Shown in pieces: positions 44,350 to 53,945 of a stretch of 64,000 nt of DNA. A program made the position numbers and the translations under genes. Numbering within the stretch: the stretch's first letter is position 1; every line of letters begins with the position of its first letter. This DNA comes from Herbaspirillum chlorophenolicum (GTDB lineage: Bacteria; Pseudomonadota; Gammaproteobacteria; Burkholderiales; Burkholderiaceae_D), in NCBI RefSeq assembly GCF_001189955.1, contig NZ_LFLT01000023.1, forward strand, positions 17,898 to 81,897, read 5' to 3'. The notes under the pieces were generated by a model that had not been told where the DNA came from, made no database searches, and was given only the letters and a program-made list of their open reading frames with translations.

Positions 44350-45750
44350 ATGCTCAAGACGCTTTACGACAAACTCTGGGAGTCGCATGTCGTTCATACG
44401 GAAGATGACGGCACCGCCATCCTGTATATCGACCGCCATCTGCTCCACGAGGTGACCAGCCCGCAAGCCTTCGAAGGCTTAAAGCTAGCCGGACGTCAAC
44501 CCTGGCGTAATTCGGCCAACCTGATGGTGGCGGACCACAACGTTCCCACCACAGACCGGGCGCACGGCATCGCCGATCCCATCTCCCGCCTGCAGGTAGA
44601 GACCCTGGACGACAATGCCAAAGAATACAACCTGACGTATTTCGGCATGAACGACAAGCGTCAGGGCATCGTGCACGTGATCGGCCCTGAACAGGGCGCC
44701 ACGCTGCCGGGCATGACAGTGGTGTGCGGCGACTCGCACACGTCCACCCACGGCGCCTTCGCTGCGCTGGCGCATGGTATCGGCACCTCCGAGGTCGAGC
44801 ACGTGCTGGCCACGCAGACGCTGCTGGCGCGCAAGTCCAAGGCCATGCTGGTGCAGGTCGACGGCGCGCTGCCGGCCGGCGTCACCGCCAAGGATATCGT
44901 GCTGGCCGTGATCGGCCGGATCGGCACAGCGGGCGGAACCGGCTACGCGATTGAGTTCGCCGGTTCGACCATCCGCTCGTTGTCGATGGAAGGCCGCATG
45001 ACGGTGTGCAACATGGCCATCGAGGCTGGCGCGCGCGCCGGCATGGTGGCTTTTGACGACACCACGATGAATTACCTGAAGGGCCGTCCGTATTCGCCAT
45101 CGGGTCCGCACTGGGAGCGTGCCGTCAGCTACTGGCGTTCGCTGCATTCCGATCCGGGCGCCAAGTTCGATATGGTGGTCATGCTCAACGCCGCCGACAT
45201 CAAGCCGCAAGTCACCTGGGGCACATCGCCCGAGATGGTGGTGTCGGTCGATGCGCGCGTGCCGGACCCCGACAAGGAAAAGGATCCGACCAAGCGCGAC
45301 GGCATGGAAAAGGCCCTGGCCTACATGGCGCTGAAGCCGAATACCCCGATTGAAGACATCCGTATCGACAAGGTGTTCATCGGTTCCTGCACCAACTCGC
45401 GCATTGAAGACCTGCGTGAAGCGGCATCGGTAGTGCGCGGCAAATTCCGCGCCTCCAACGTCAAATTGGCGATGGTGGTGCCAGGCTCCGGCCTGGTCAA
45501 GGAACAGGCCGAGCGCGAAGGCCTGGACAAGATTTTCAAGGACGCAGGTTTCGAATGGCGTGAGCCGGGCTGCTCGATGTGCCTGGCCATGAACGCCGAC
45601 CGCCTGGAGCCGGGCGAGCGCTGCGCCTCGACCTCGAACCGCAACTTCGAAGGCCGCCAGGGCGCCGGCGGCCGCACCCACCTTGTGAGTCCGGCGATGG
45701 CTGCTGCGGCAGGCATCGCGGGGCATTTTGTGGATGTCCGTTCCCTGTAA
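44350..45750 (+). CDS. leuC: 3-isopropylmalate dehydratase large subunit
   Basis: Aconitase-family enzyme of 466 residues that with LeuD isomerises 2-isopropylmalate to 3-isopropylmalate in leucine synthesis. The [4Fe-4S] ligands are Cys347 in GSCTNSR and Cys408 and Cys411 in GCSMCLAMN. The swivel-facing [21 protein letters not shown] motif near the C-terminus is complete. GCAGGA precedes the ATG at 44350. It leads the leuC - lipoprotein - leuD - leuB unit. Confidence 0.97.
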   Translation: MLKTLYDKLWESHVVHTEDDGTAILYIDRHLLHEVTSPQAFEGLKLAGRQPWRNSANLMVADHNVPTTDRAHGIADPISRLQVETLDDNAKEYNLTYFGMNDKRQGIVHVIGPEQGATLPGMTVVCGDSHTSTHGAFAALAHGIGTSEVEHVLATQTLLARKSKAMLVQVDGALPAGVTAKDIVLAVIGRIGTAGGTGYAIEFAGSTIRSLSMEGRMTVCNMAIEAGARAGMVAFDDTTMNYLKGRPYSPSGPHWERAVSYWRSLHSDPGAKFDMVVMLNAADIKPQVTWGTSPEMVVSVDARVPDPDKEKDPTKRDGMEKALAYMALKPNTPIEDIRIDKVFIGSCTNSRIEDLREAASVVRGKFRASNVKLAMVVPGSGLVKEQAEREGLDKIFKDAGFEWREPGCSMCLAMNADRLEPGERCASTSNRNFEGRQGAGGRTHLVSPAMAAAAGIAGHFVDVRSL

Positions 45751-45772
45751 CTTGTCATTGAGAGAGAAAACC

Positions 45773-45904
45773 ATGAAAAAAATCTCCGCTCTGTTCCTGT
45801 TGTTTGCCGTGTTCGGTTCGCTGGCCGGTTGTAATACCGTCGATGGTTTCGGCAAGGATGTGCAGAACGTCGGCGAAAAGATGCAGGACGCCAGCAAGAA
45901 GTAA
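45773..45904 (+). CDS. Entericidin-like small lipoprotein
   Basis: A 43-residue lipoprotein. A short signal peptide (KKISALFLLFAVFGS) ends in the lipobox LAGC with Cys20; the mature 24 residues (NTVDGFGKDVQNVGEKMQD) form the amphipathic helix typical of EcnA/EcnB. GAGAGAGAAAACC lies before the ATG. It sits between leuC and leuD with gaps of 22 and 102 bases and is co-oriented. Entericidin B of Escherichia coli is bacteriolytic and its antidote is EcnA; here only one copy is seen, so the toxin role is unproven. Confidence 0.88.
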   Translation: MKKISALFLLFAVFGSLAGCNTVDGFGKDVQNVGEKMQDASKK

Positions 45905-46006
45905 CAGGAAAAACCGCTCCGTACGTTATGTCGGGGCGGCCAACAGTTGAACAGCAAATAGGAAGGGCGCGGTTGCCGTTTGTGCATGCCGCGCCGACTC
46001 AGTGCC

Positions 46007-46654
46007 ATGAATAAATTTATCGTCCACGACGGCTTGGTTGCACCGCTCGATCGCGCCAACGTCGATACCGATGCGATCATTCCGAAGCAGTTTCTGAAGT
46101 CGATCAAGCGCAGCGGCTTCGGCCCCAACCTGTTCGACGAATGGCGTTACCTCGACCACGGCGAACCGGGCATGGATAATTCCAGGCGTCCGCTCAATCC
46201 CGACTTCGTGCTGAACCAGGCGCGCTACCAGGGCGCCTCGATCCTGCTGGCGCGCAAGAACTTCGGCTGCGGCTCCTCGCGCGAGCATGCGCCGTGGGCG
46301 TTGGATCAATACGGTTTTCGCGCCGTGATCGCGCCCAGCTTTGCGGACATCTTCTTCAATAATTGCTACAAGAACGGCTTGCTGCCCATCGTCCTGTCGG
46401 AGCAGCAGATCGATCATCTGTTCAACGAAGTGAAGGCTTTCCCGGGCTATCGCCTGGTCATCGACCTGGAAAAGCAGGTCGTTACCACCACCAACGGCAG
46501 CCAGGCTTTCCCGTTCGACATCAGCGAGTTCCGCAAGTACTGCCTGATCAATGGTTTCGACGACATCGGCCTGACCCTACGCAAATCGGACACCATTCGT
46601 GCTTACGAAGAGAAACACCTGCACGAACAGCCCTGGCTGAGCAACACGATCTGA
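46007..46654 (+). CDS. leuD: 3-isopropylmalate dehydratase small subunit
   Basis: A 215-residue swivel-domain subunit that completes the LeuCD dehydratase. The aconitase C-terminal signature [15 protein letters not shown] is at about 85-99 and the [16 protein letters not shown] segment near residue 29 is the substrate-specificity loop. The ATG at 46007 gives the normal N-terminus ([22 protein letters not shown]); the frame upstream to 45980 is not homologous. Confidence 0.96.
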   Translation: MNKFIVHDGLVAPLDRANVDTDAIIPKQFLKSIKRSGFGPNLFDEWRYLDHGEPGMDNSRRPLNPDFVLNQARYQGASILLARKNFGCGSSREHAPWALDQYGFRAVIAPSFADIFFNNCYKNGLLPIVLSEQQIDHLFNEVKAFPGYRLVIDLEKQVVTTTNGSQAFPFDISEFRKYCLINGFDDIGLTLRKSDTIRAYEEKHLHEQPWLSNTI

Positions 46655-46673
46655 GGATCGTAGCAACCAGCAA

Positions 46674-46695
46674 AGGGCGGTCAAATGACCGCCCT
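46674..46695 (+). other. Hairpin between leuD and leuB
   Basis: AGGGCGGTCA and TGACCGCCCT pair around AA with a nearly perfect stem, followed by only two T. Too few T for a strong terminator; it may attenuate read-through into leuB or protect the leuCD mRNA end. Confidence 0.5.
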
Positions 46696-46760
46696 TGTCG
46701 TTGATGCCCCTGAATAAACAACCCTGAAGAATCCTGAACATTCCTAGAAGAGAGAGTGCC

Positions 46761-47831
46761 ATGAAGATTGCAATCCTGCCGGGTGACGGCATCGGTCCCG
46801 AAATCGTCGACCAGGCCGTGCGCGTCCTGAATTCGCTGGGCGAAAAGTTCGAGATGGAAAGCGCACCGGTCGGCGGCGCAGGCTATGAAGCGCATGGCCA
46901 TCCGTTGCCGGACGGTACGCTCAAGCTGGCCAAGGAAGCCGATGCCATCCTGTTCGGTGCGGTCGGCGACTGGAAGTACGACAAGCTCGAGCGCGCACTG
47001 CGTCCGGAACAGGCGATCCTGGGCCTGCGCAAGCACCTGCAACTGTTCGCCAACTTCCGTCCGGCGATCTGCTATCCAGAGCTGACCGGCGCTTCCTCGC
47101 TCAAGCCCGAACTGGTGGCCAACCTCGACATCCTGATCGTGCGCGAGCTCAACGGCGACATCTATTTCGGCCAGCCGCGCGGCATGCGCGAAGCGCCGGA
47201 CGGCCCGTTCAAGGGCGCACGCGAAGGATTCGATACAATGCGCTATTCCGAACCGGAAATCCGCCGCATCGCGCACGTCGCGTTCCAGGCGGCAGCCAAG
47301 CGCGGCAAGCGCCTGTGCAGCGTGGACAAGGCCAACGTGCTGGAAACCTTCCAGTTCTGGAAGGACATCGTGACTGAAGTCGGCAAGGAATACCCGGATG
47401 TCGAGCTGTCGCACATGTACGTGGACAATGCCGCGATGCAACTGGTCAAGGCGCCGAAGAACTTCGACGTGATCGTTACCGGCAATATGTTCGGCGACAT
47501 CCTGTCCGACGCAGCGGCCATGCTGACCGGTTCGATCGGCATGCTGCCGTCGGCCTCGCTGGATGCCAATAACAAGGGCCTGTACGAACCGTCGCACGGC
47601 TCGGCGCCTGATATCGCCGGCAAGGGTATCGCCAATCCGTTGGCGACCATCCTGTCGGCGGCGATGATGTTGCGTTTCTCGCTGAACAAGGCCGAACAGG
47701 CCGACCGTATCGAGAATGCGGTCAAGAAAGTGCTTGCGCAAGGCCTGCGCACCGCCGATATTTATGAGGCAGGCACCACCAAGGTCAACACCCAGCAGAT
47801 GGGCGAGGCCGTGGTCAAGGCGCTTGGCTAA
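46761..47831 (+). CDS. leuB: 3-isopropylmalate dehydrogenase
   Basis: NAD-dependent enzyme of 356 residues that oxidises and decarboxylates 3-isopropylmalate in leucine synthesis. NAD-binding [12 protein letters not shown] is at 4-15; the substrate loop [16 protein letters not shown] (about 90-105) contains the Leu that recognises the isopropyl group; [14 protein letters not shown] and [26 protein letters not shown] are the catalytic and metal-binding parts. AGAGAGAGTGCC precedes the ATG. It differs clearly from the tartrate-type paralogue at 15339. Confidence 0.97.
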   Translation: MKIAILPGDGIGPEIVDQAVRVLNSLGEKFEMESAPVGGAGYEAHGHPLPDGTLKLAKEADAILFGAVGDWKYDKLERALRPEQAILGLRKHLQLFANFRPAICYPELTGASSLKPELVANLDILIVRELNGDIYFGQPRGMREAPDGPFKGAREGFDTMRYSEPEIRRIAHVAFQAAAKRGKRLCSVDKANVLETFQFWKDIVTEVGKEYPDVELSHMYVDNAAMQLVKAPKNFDVIVTGNMFGDILSDAAAMLTGSIGMLPSASLDANNKGLYEPSHGSAPDIAGKGIANPLATILSAAMMLRFSLNKAEQADRIENAVKKVLAQGLRTADIYEAGTTKVNTQQMGEAVVKALG

Positions 47832-47839
47832 AGGACAAT

Positions 47840-47876
47840 CCCGCCGTGAGGCGGGTTGCTCGCCGGATGGTCCGGC
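47840..47876 (+). other. Tandem hairpins before asd
   Basis: CCCGCC-GTGA-GGCGGG (47840-47855) and GCCGGA-TGG-TCCGGC (47862-47876), both perfect 6-base stems, lie between leuB and asd without a T-run. They may separate mRNA segments. Confidence 0.45.
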
Positions 47877-47926
47877 AAATGTGTTCAATCGAAGTTGATA
47901 ACCATGGAAGTTCTAAATAGGGAAAG

Positions 47927-49042
47927 ATGATGAAACTGGTTGGTTTAGTTGGCTGGCGTGGAATGGTGGGTTCGGTCCTGATGCAACGCATGCAGGACGA
48001 GGGTGATTTCGATCACATCGAACCGGTATTTTTCTCGACCTCGAATGCAGGCGGCAAAGCGCCGTCGTTCGCCAAAACGGCAACGACGCTGAAAGACGCC
48101 AACAGCATCGATGAGCTGAAAAAATGCGACATCATTATTACCGCGCAAGGCGGCGACTACACCACCGAGATCTTCCCCAAGCTGCGCGCAGCGGGCTGGG
48201 ACGGTTACTGGATCGATGCGGCGTCGACCCTGCGCATGAAGGATGATGCGGTGATCGTGCTGGACCCGGTCAACAACAATGTGATCAAGGATGCGCTGGC
48301 CAAGGGCGTCAAGAATTACATCGGCGGCAACTGCACCAACTCCATCCTGCTGATGGGCGTGGGCGGCCTGTTCAAGGAAGGCCTGGTCGAGTGGGTCAGT
48401 TCCATGACCTACCAGGCCGCTTCCGGCGGCGGCGCCAACCACATGCGCGAGCTGTTGAAGGGCATGGGCGTCATCAATGCGGCCGTGGCCGATGAGCTGG
48501 CGACACCGTCGTCGGCCATCCTGGACATCGACCGCAAAGTGGCCAAGACCATCCGCGAAGACGTGCCGACCGAATTCTTCGGTGCGCCGCTGGCGGGCGG
48601 CCTGATCCCCTGGATCGACGCGCAGCTGGAAAACGGCCAGTCGAAGGAAGAGTGGAAGGGCCAGGCCGAAGTCAACAAGATCCTCGGCAACGAGAAGGTC
48701 ATCCCGGTTGACGGCCTGTGCGTGCGTATCGGTGCGATGCGTTGCCACAGCCTGGCGCTGACCATCAAGCTGAAGCGCGACCTGCCGCTGTCGGAAATCG
48801 AGTCCATCATCCGCGCGGGTAACCAGTGGGTGAAATGGGTCCCGAACGAGCGTCCGGTCACGGTCAAGGAACTGACCCCGGCAGCCATCACCGGCGGCCT
48901 GGAAATCGGTGTGGGCCGCGTGCGCAAGCTGAACCAGGGGCCGGAATACATCTCCGCGTTCGTGATCGGCGACCAACTGCTGTGGGGCGCCGCCGAGCCG
49001 CTGCGCCGCATGCTGCGTATCATCCTGGGCAACCTGAGCTAA
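47927..49042 (+). CDS. asd: Aspartate-semialdehyde dehydrogenase
   Basis: NADP-dependent enzyme of 371 residues that reduces aspartyl phosphate to aspartate semialdehyde, the branch point to lysine, diaminopimelate, threonine and methionine. [15 protein letters not shown] (about 8-22) binds NADP, the catalytic Cys136 lies in [12 protein letters not shown], and the base His is in [11 protein letters not shown] near residue 275. The gammaproteobacterial-type Asd length is kept. Two adjacent ATG codons (47927 and 47930) follow AGGGAAAG; either may start. Confidence 0.96.
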   Translation: MMKLVGLVGWRGMVGSVLMQRMQDEGDFDHIEPVFFSTSNAGGKAPSFAKTATTLKDANSIDELKKCDIIITAQGGDYTTEIFPKLRAAGWDGYWIDAASTLRMKDDAVIVLDPVNNNVIKDALAKGVKNYIGGNCTNSILLMGVGGLFKEGLVEWVSSMTYQAASGGGANHMRELLKGMGVINAAVADELATPSSAILDIDRKVAKTIREDVPTEFFGAPLAGGLIPWIDAQLENGQSKEEWKGQAEVNKILGNEKVIPVDGLCVRIGAMRCHSLALTIKLKRDLPLSEIESIIRAGNQWVKWVPNERPVTVKELTPAAITGGLEIGVGRVRKLNQGPEYISAFVIGDQLLWGAAEPLRRMLRIILGNLS

Positions 49043-49549
49043 GTTTGCCCGGCGGCCGGTCCGTTGCGGCCCGGTCGGATATGCGGGTCTGATGCGTTTA
49101 GGGCTTGCCTACATCGTTGTCAGTCTGCAACAATAGCCCGCCAGTGACCGTGCAAGTGGTGACTGGCGGGTTTTTCTCGTCTTGAGAACTTGGTTACACT
49201 TGCGGGTGTAAGTTCTTGATGATAAGTTGAAAATCTAAATTCATTTCATGAAAGCCAACAAAATGTGGCTTGCATGCTGGCTTGATGGCGCCCGTAAAGA
49301 CTGGTGCGCCCGCGCCGGCAGGCCCACAGGCCGGATTTGCTGGATTTGATGAAATGGGTCTGAAGTCTGGCTCTTCGGCCCCTGTGAGAGGCGTGCCCCC
49401 GGTGGGGCAGCCGATGGACAGAGAGCAGAGCCGGGACCGGAGCAACATCCGGGATCCGAGCGGCAACATGCCCCCAATCACCGCTTCCATTTTGATTGAA
49501 CAAGAGCGTGACGGGTTATTAGCGGAACGTTTCTCTACGCCATATAAAC
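49043..49549. other. Long intergenic region between asd and fimV
   Basis: 507 bases. After the asd terminator (49137-49176) a second hairpin pairs AGAACTT with AAGTTCT and TACAC with GTGTA (49185-49215). The remaining 330 bases to fimV show many short GC-rich dyads but no gene: an open frame runs from 49270 into fimV in another frame, with unconvincing Pro/Gly-rich translation. It may be a long 5' untranslated leader of fimV; I recognise no riboswitch. Confidence 0.45.
49137..49176 (+). terminator. Strong intrinsic terminator
   Basis: CCCGCCAGT pairs with ACTGGCGGG, extended by ACC/GGT with a mismatch, loop of about eight bases and five T. It ends the leu-asd transcript. Confidence 0.9.
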
Positions 49550-52162
49550 ATGCCTCTGAATACAAACAAGAAGCTTCCTCTGTCCCAGATCAAGAAACTC
49601 AGCGCCGCACTGGCGCTTGCATTGGCCATCCCGCTGGGGGCGCATGCCGCCAGCCTGGGCAAGCTGACCGTGTTGTCCTCCTTGGGCCAGCCGCTGCGCG
49701 CCGAGATCGAAGTCACCTCAGTGGGCGCCGACGAGGTGGGCAAGCTTTCGGCCAAGCTGGCATCGGCCGATGCATTCAGCCGCGCCAATGTCGATTACAA
49801 CCCCGTCCTGTCGTCGCTGAGCTTCGCTGTCGAGCAGCGCCAGGGACGTTATTTCATCCGTATCAGCTCGTCGCAGCCGGTCAGCGACCCGTTTGTCGAC
49901 TTGTTGCTGGAGCTGTCCGCCGGCAATGCGAAGCTGGTGCGCGAATATACCTTCTTGCTTGACCCCGCCGACAGCAAGACGCCGCGTAACGCCCAGGTTG
50001 CACCACTGACGCCGAGCGCGCCGGCCGCCAAGAGCGAACCGGCGCCGTCAGCGGCATCTGAGGCGCCGTCGCCGGCTCTCCAGCAGGTGGCACCTGCTGC
50101 AGCTCCAGCTTCTGCACCGGCTCCAGCTCCAGCTCCAGCTCCGATTTCCAGTCCAGCCCCGGCGCCTGCTGTAACACCAGCGCCAGCGGCGAGCGCGCCG
50201 ATTCCGGTCAGCGGTGAAGAACCTGCGACCACGATTGTCCAGCGTGCGGCACCGTCGGCATTGGCGGAAGAACTTATCCGTCGCCAGCAAGCCTCCCCGG
50301 ACGCTACGCCGGCATCTGCCAGTCCTGAGGCAGCTCCCGTTACGACAGGGCAGTCTGCGTCGGGCGAAGTGGTACGGCCAGCAGCCGCCGCGCCGGCGGC
50401 GGGCAAGGCAGCGGATTACCGCGTCAAACAGGGCGACACCCTGGCGGGCATCGCCTTGCGCAACAAGCAAGCCAACGTCTCGCTGGACCAGATGCTGATC
50501 GCGCTATATCGGGCCAACCCCGACGCGTTCATGGGCAACAACATCAATCGCCTGCGCGCCGGCCGGGTCCTTGCTATCCCCGACCAGCCGACCGCGTCGG
50601 CAGTCGACCAGAATGAAGCGCATGGCATGGTGGTAGCGCAGGCGCAGGATTTCAACGCCTACCGCAACAAGCTGGCTTCGCAGGTCGCCAACGCACCTGC
50701 CGGCAAGCCTCGCGCCGACCGCCAGAGTGGGGGCGGCAAGATCACTACCCGTGTGGAGGAGCGTTCCGGCGCATCGTCCGCCAAAGACCGGCTGGAACTG
50801 TCGCGCGCCAATGGCCGCAAGGGCAACACCGGCAATGCCGGTTTGGCGGAAGAGAAAGCCGCTGCAGATCGCGCGCTGTCCGATGCCAATGACCGCGTCA
50901 AGGAGCTTGAGAAGAACGTCGGCGATCTCCAGAAACTGTTGGAGATGAAGAACAAGACCATCGCCGATTTGGGCGAGCAGCAGAAGCCGGGCGATGCCGC
51001 CAAGGCCACGCCGGCACCGGAGGCTGCCAAGCCTGAAGAGAAGCCGGCTGCAACACCGGCCCCGGCGGCTCCGGCAGCGCCAGTTGCCCCGGCGCCTGCC
51101 AAGCCCGCTTCCAAGTCCGGCTTCATCGACAGTGTGCTGGAGAATCCGTACATCCTCGCGGGTGTCGGCGGCGCCGCTGCATTGCTGGTTGCGGCACTGG
51201 GCGTGGTCGGCGTGCGCCGCCGCAAGAAGAAGGCGGAAGAACCGGCGGCCGAAGAATCCGCGGAGCCTGAGCCTGCACCTGCACCCATTCCCGCACCTGC
51301 GTCCGAATCGGCAGCGGCTGCCGTCGCTGAAGCTGCCGTCGAGCAAGAGCCGCCAGCAGCCGTAGCAGAGGAACCAGCAGCGGCGGCCGAGGAAGAAAGC
51401 CCGGTCGATCCGATTGCCGAAGCCGACATGTATATCGCTTACGGCCGCGACGAGCAGGCTGAAGACATCCTCAAGCTGGCCCTGCAGACGCAACCAGAAC
51501 GCCAGGCACTGCATTCCAAGCTGCTGGAAATCTATGCCAAGCGCCAGGATGTGGGCAACTTCAACAAGGTTGCCCTCGACTTGCACCAGTTGAGCGGCGG
51601 CCTTAATGAGGCATGGGTCAAGGCGGCCAGCCTGGGCATCGTGCTGGATCCGACCAATCCCCTGTATGGCGGAACGCCTGAGGAGCCGGCAGCGCCCGAG
51701 CCGGAAGAGCAGGGCATGGAGTTCGACCTCAGCGACTTCAAGGGCGCCGAGATCCAGCCATCTGCCGCCATGCCGGCGGTCGATCTGGGCAAGGGCATCG
51801 ATTTCGATCTGGACCTGGAGAATGGCGCCAAGCCGGACGACAACGAACCGATCCTGCCCGCTTCGGCTTCAGCCTCATCCTTGCTCGATAGCGGCGATGC
51901 CAAGCCGGCCATGAGCCTGGCCGACTTGGATCTGGATTTGCCGGCCGAGTCGCCGGTGGCACCATCGGCATCGGCCAACCTGCTGGAAGAAGATGAAGAA
52001 TCGGCTTTTGAGGCAGAGATGACGACCAAGCTGGATCTGGCGGCTGCTTATCAGGAGATCGGCGACAAGGAAGGTGCGCGCGAATTGCTGGAAGAAGTCA
52101 CGCGCGGCGGCAACGACGCACAAGTGGCGCGGGCCAAGGACATGTTGTCGAAGCTGGCCTGA
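49550..52162 (+). CDS. fimV: Polar hub protein FimV/HubP
   Basis: Large inner-membrane protein of 870 residues that organises the cell pole and type IV pilus function. Signal segment 1-33 (cut after AHA), then the FimV N-terminal domain (about 34-140; SLGKLTVLSSLGQPLRAEIE). A Pro/Ala-rich linker (about 150-280) precedes a LysM peptidoglycan-binding domain (about 288-345; YRVKQGDTLAGIALRNKQAN). A coiled coil (about 440-470), another Pro/Ala linker and the membrane helix (about 532-555) follow. The acidic cytoplasmic part has a TPR (about 625-685) and the conserved FimV C-terminal helix pair (about 815-870). The ribosome site is weak. Linker DNA contains short tandem repeats. Confidence 0.94.
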   Translation: MPLNTNKKLPLSQIKKLSAALALALAIPLGAHAASLGKLTVLSSLGQPLRAEIEVTSVGADEVGKLSAKLASADAFSRANVDYNPVLSSLSFAVEQRQGRYFIRISSSQPVSDPFVDLLLELSAGNAKLVREYTFLLDPADSKTPRNAQVAPLTPSAPAAKSEPAPSAASEAPSPALQQVAPAAAPASAPAPAPAPAPISSPAPAPAVTPAPAASAPIPVSGEEPATTIVQRAAPSALAEELIRRQQASPDATPASASPEAAPVTTGQSASGEVVRPAAAAPAAGKAADYRVKQGDTLAGIALRNKQANVSLDQMLIALYRANPDAFMGNNINRLRAGRVLAIPDQPTASAVDQNEAHGMVVAQAQDFNAYRNKLASQVANAPAGKPRADRQSGGGKITTRVEERSGASSAKDRLELSRANGRKGNTGNAGLAEEKAAADRALSDANDRVKELEKNVGDLQKLLEMKNKTIADLGEQQKPGDAAKATPAPEAAKPEEKPAATPAPAAPAAPVAPAPAKPASKSGFIDSVLENPYILAGVGGAAALLVAALGVVGVRRRKKKAEEPAAEESAEPEPAPAPIPAPASESAAAAVAEAAVEQEPPAAVAEEPAAAAEEESPVDPIAEADMYIAYGRDEQAEDILKLALQTQPERQALHSKLLEIYAKRQDVGNFNKVALDLHQLSGGLNEAWVKAASLGIVLDPTNPLYGGTPEEPAAPEPEEQGMEFDLSDFKGAEIQPSAAMPAVDLGKGIDFDLDLENGAKPDDNEPILPASASASSLLDSGDAKPAMSLADLDLDLPAESPVAPSASANLLEEDEESAFEAEMTTKLDLAAAYQEIGDKEGARELLEEVTRGGNDAQVARAKDMLSKLA
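50120..50143 (+). repeat. Hexanucleotide tandem repeat in the fimV linker
   Basis: Three exact GCTCCA units and a fourth GCTCCG unit in tandem encode the Ala-Pro repeat of the first linker. Unit length is a multiple of three, so slippage would change linker length without a frameshift. Confidence 0.7.
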
Positions 52163-52194
52163 GTCCTTCGAACGATTACAATAGCCCCATCTCG

Positions 52195-52227
52195 CGGGCA
52201 CCTCGCATGAGGTGCCCGTTTGTTTTT
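52195..52227 (+). terminator. Strong intrinsic terminator
   Basis: CGGGCACCTC and GAGGTGCCCG pair perfectly over 10 bases around GCAT and are followed by TTTGTTTTT. It ends fimV, 47 bases before truA. Confidence 0.9.
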
Positions 52228-52273
52228 GTGGTCCCGCATATCGGGCCGCATACGTGCAATACAAACCAAGGCA

Positions 52274-53194
52274 ATGACAGATACATCAGGACAATCGGAC
52301 GCACTGGCGGCAGAACAGGGCGCAGGCCTGCGCCGCGTGGTGCTGGGCGTGCAATACGATGGCTCGCAGTGGCAGGGCTGGCAGACCCAGCCGCACCGTC
52401 AGACGGTGCAGGATCAGCTGGAAGCCGCGTTGGAGCGTTTCACCTTGCAGCGCATTGCCACCACGTGCGCCGGCCGTACCGACTCGGGCGTGCATGCGCT
52501 GGAGCAGGTGGTGCATTTCGACACGACCATCGCCCGCGACTTGTTCTCGTGGGTACGCGGCACCAATGCCTTTTTGCCGCCTACCATTGCCGTGCGCTGG
52601 GCTTGCGAACTGCCTTATGTGGATGATGCGGCCATTGCAGCCTCAGCAGCGCAGGCGGAGGAAGTGCATGGCGCCAGCCGCGCCGACATGCTGGCGCGAT
52701 TCGGTTTCCACGCGCGTTTTTCCGCGATGGCGCGCACTTATCACTACGTGCTGTACAACCATCCGGTGCGTTCCCCGCTGCTGGCCGGCAAGGCCGGATG
52801 GACCTTCCGGCCGCTGGATACCGAACGCATGCATCGGGCCGCGCAGCACCTGATCGGCGAGCACGACTTCACGAGCTTTCGCGCGGTCGAATGCCAGGCC
52901 AAGTCGCCGGTGCGCAAGATGGAAAGCATCACCGTACGCCGCCACGGCGACATGATCGTGTTCACGTTGAAGGCCAATGCCTTCCTGCACCATATGGTGC
53001 GCAACATCGTGGGTTCGCTGATCTTCGTGGGTAACGGCAACCAGCCGCCGGAATGGATCGCCCAGGTACTGGCCCAGCGCGATCGCAGCCGCGCCGCGCC
53101 GACCTTCATGCCGGACGGCTTGTACCTGGCGCGCGTCGATTATCCGGACACCTGGGCCTTGCCGCAGGAAGCGCGCTCCTGGCCCTGGCTGTAG
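52274..53194 (+). CDS. truA: tRNA pseudouridine(38-40) synthase
   Basis: Enzyme of 306 residues that forms pseudouridine at positions 38-40 of the tRNA anticodon arm. The catalytic Asp70 is in [18 protein letters not shown], and [18 protein letters not shown] and [18 protein letters not shown] are family motifs. The ATG at 52274 follows AAGG and gives a short N-terminal extension before the fold begins near residue 20. It starts a unit with trpF, trpB and trpA. Confidence 0.96.
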   Translation: MTDTSGQSDALAAEQGAGLRRVVLGVQYDGSQWQGWQTQPHRQTVQDQLEAALERFTLQRIATTCAGRTDSGVHALEQVVHFDTTIARDLFSWVRGTNAFLPPTIAVRWACELPYVDDAAIAASAAQAEEVHGASRADMLARFGFHARFSAMARTYHYVLYNHPVRSPLLAGKAGWTFRPLDTERMHRAAQHLIGEHDFTSFRAVECQAKSPVRKMESITVRRHGDMIVFTLKANAFLHHMVRNIVGSLIFVGNGNQPPEWIAQVLAQRDRSRAAPTFMPDGLYLARVDYPDTWALPQEARSWPWL

Positions 53195-53251
53195 CTGCGA
53201 CGCGAACAGCAAGACCATGAACGACCGACAACTATTGCAGGTGCAATCGCC

Positions 53252-53920
53252 ATGACCCACCGTACCCGAATCAAGATCTGCGGCCTGACCCGCAAGGAAG
53301 ACGTCGCTGCCGCTGTCGGCAGCGGGGCCGATGCCGTCGGTTTCGTGTTCTACCCCAAGAGTCCGCGCTATGTGACGGCGCAGCAGGCCGCCGAACTGGC
53401 TGCCGGCGTGCCGCCTTTCGTCAGCACGGTGGGACTGTTCGTCAACCCGAGCATCGAAGAGGTGAGGGAGGTGCTGGCGCACGTGCCGTTGACGCTGTTG
53501 CAATTCCACGGCGACGAGACGCCGCAGCAATGCGCCGGCATCGCCGCCGCCGTGGTGCGGCCCTTCATGCGCGCAGCGCGCATCGGAAGCGCTACGCAGC
53601 CTGCCGATTTGCTAGAATACGAGCTTCAATATCGCTCTGCCAGCCCGTTCTTCAACGGGTTGCTGCTCGACACCCTGGTCGAGCACTATGGCGGCAGCGG
53701 AAAGGTCTTCGATTGGTCAGTCATTCCAAAAGAACTCGCGCCTCGGGCCGTTTTAAGTGGTGGCTTGAGCGTACACAACGCCACTGAGGCGGTGGCCGGC
53801 GTTCGCCCCTACGCGGTCGACATCAGCAGCGGTGTCGAAGCCTCCAAGGGCATCAAGGATGCCGCCAAAATTACCGCCTTCATCGAGGCGGTTCATCTGG
53901 CGGATGCTACGCAAGCGTAG
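53252..53920 (+). CDS. trpF: Phosphoribosylanthranilate isomerase
   Basis: TIM-barrel enzyme of 222 residues that isomerises N-(5'-phosphoribosyl)anthranilate in tryptophan synthesis. The catalytic Cys is in [10 protein letters not shown] (about 7-17) and the general acid Asp in [17 protein letters not shown] near the end. [15 protein letters not shown] and [13 protein letters not shown] are typical. It stands 57 bases after truA and 25 before trpB, in the same unit. Confidence 0.96.
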   Translation: MTHRTRIKICGLTRKEDVAAAVGSGADAVGFVFYPKSPRYVTAQQAAELAAGVPPFVSTVGLFVNPSIEEVREVLAHVPLTLLQFHGDETPQQCAGIAAAVVRPFMRAARIGSATQPADLLEYELQYRSASPFFNGLLLDTLVEHYGGSGKVFDWSVIPKELAPRAVLSGGLSVHNATEAVAGVRPYAVDISSGVEASKGIKDAAKITAFIEAVHLADATQA

Positions 53921-53945
53921 CGCACAACCTGTACAGAGGATTTCC

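Noticed and set aside
44168..44455. GTG-initiated frame with five consecutive Leu codons before leuC
   Set aside because: It has no stop before leuC and no ribosome site, so it cannot be a classic leader peptide; the alternative frame at 44178 is discussed instead.
49270..49962. 230-codon plus-strand frame ahead of and into fimV
   Set aside because: It overlaps fimV in another frame for 400 bases and its unique part is Pro/Gly-rich with no ribosome site.
53832..53945. Longer trpB start inside trpF
   Set aside because: The ATG at 53946 has an AGAGGA ribosome site and the normal TrpB N-terminus; the extension is trpF read in another frame.
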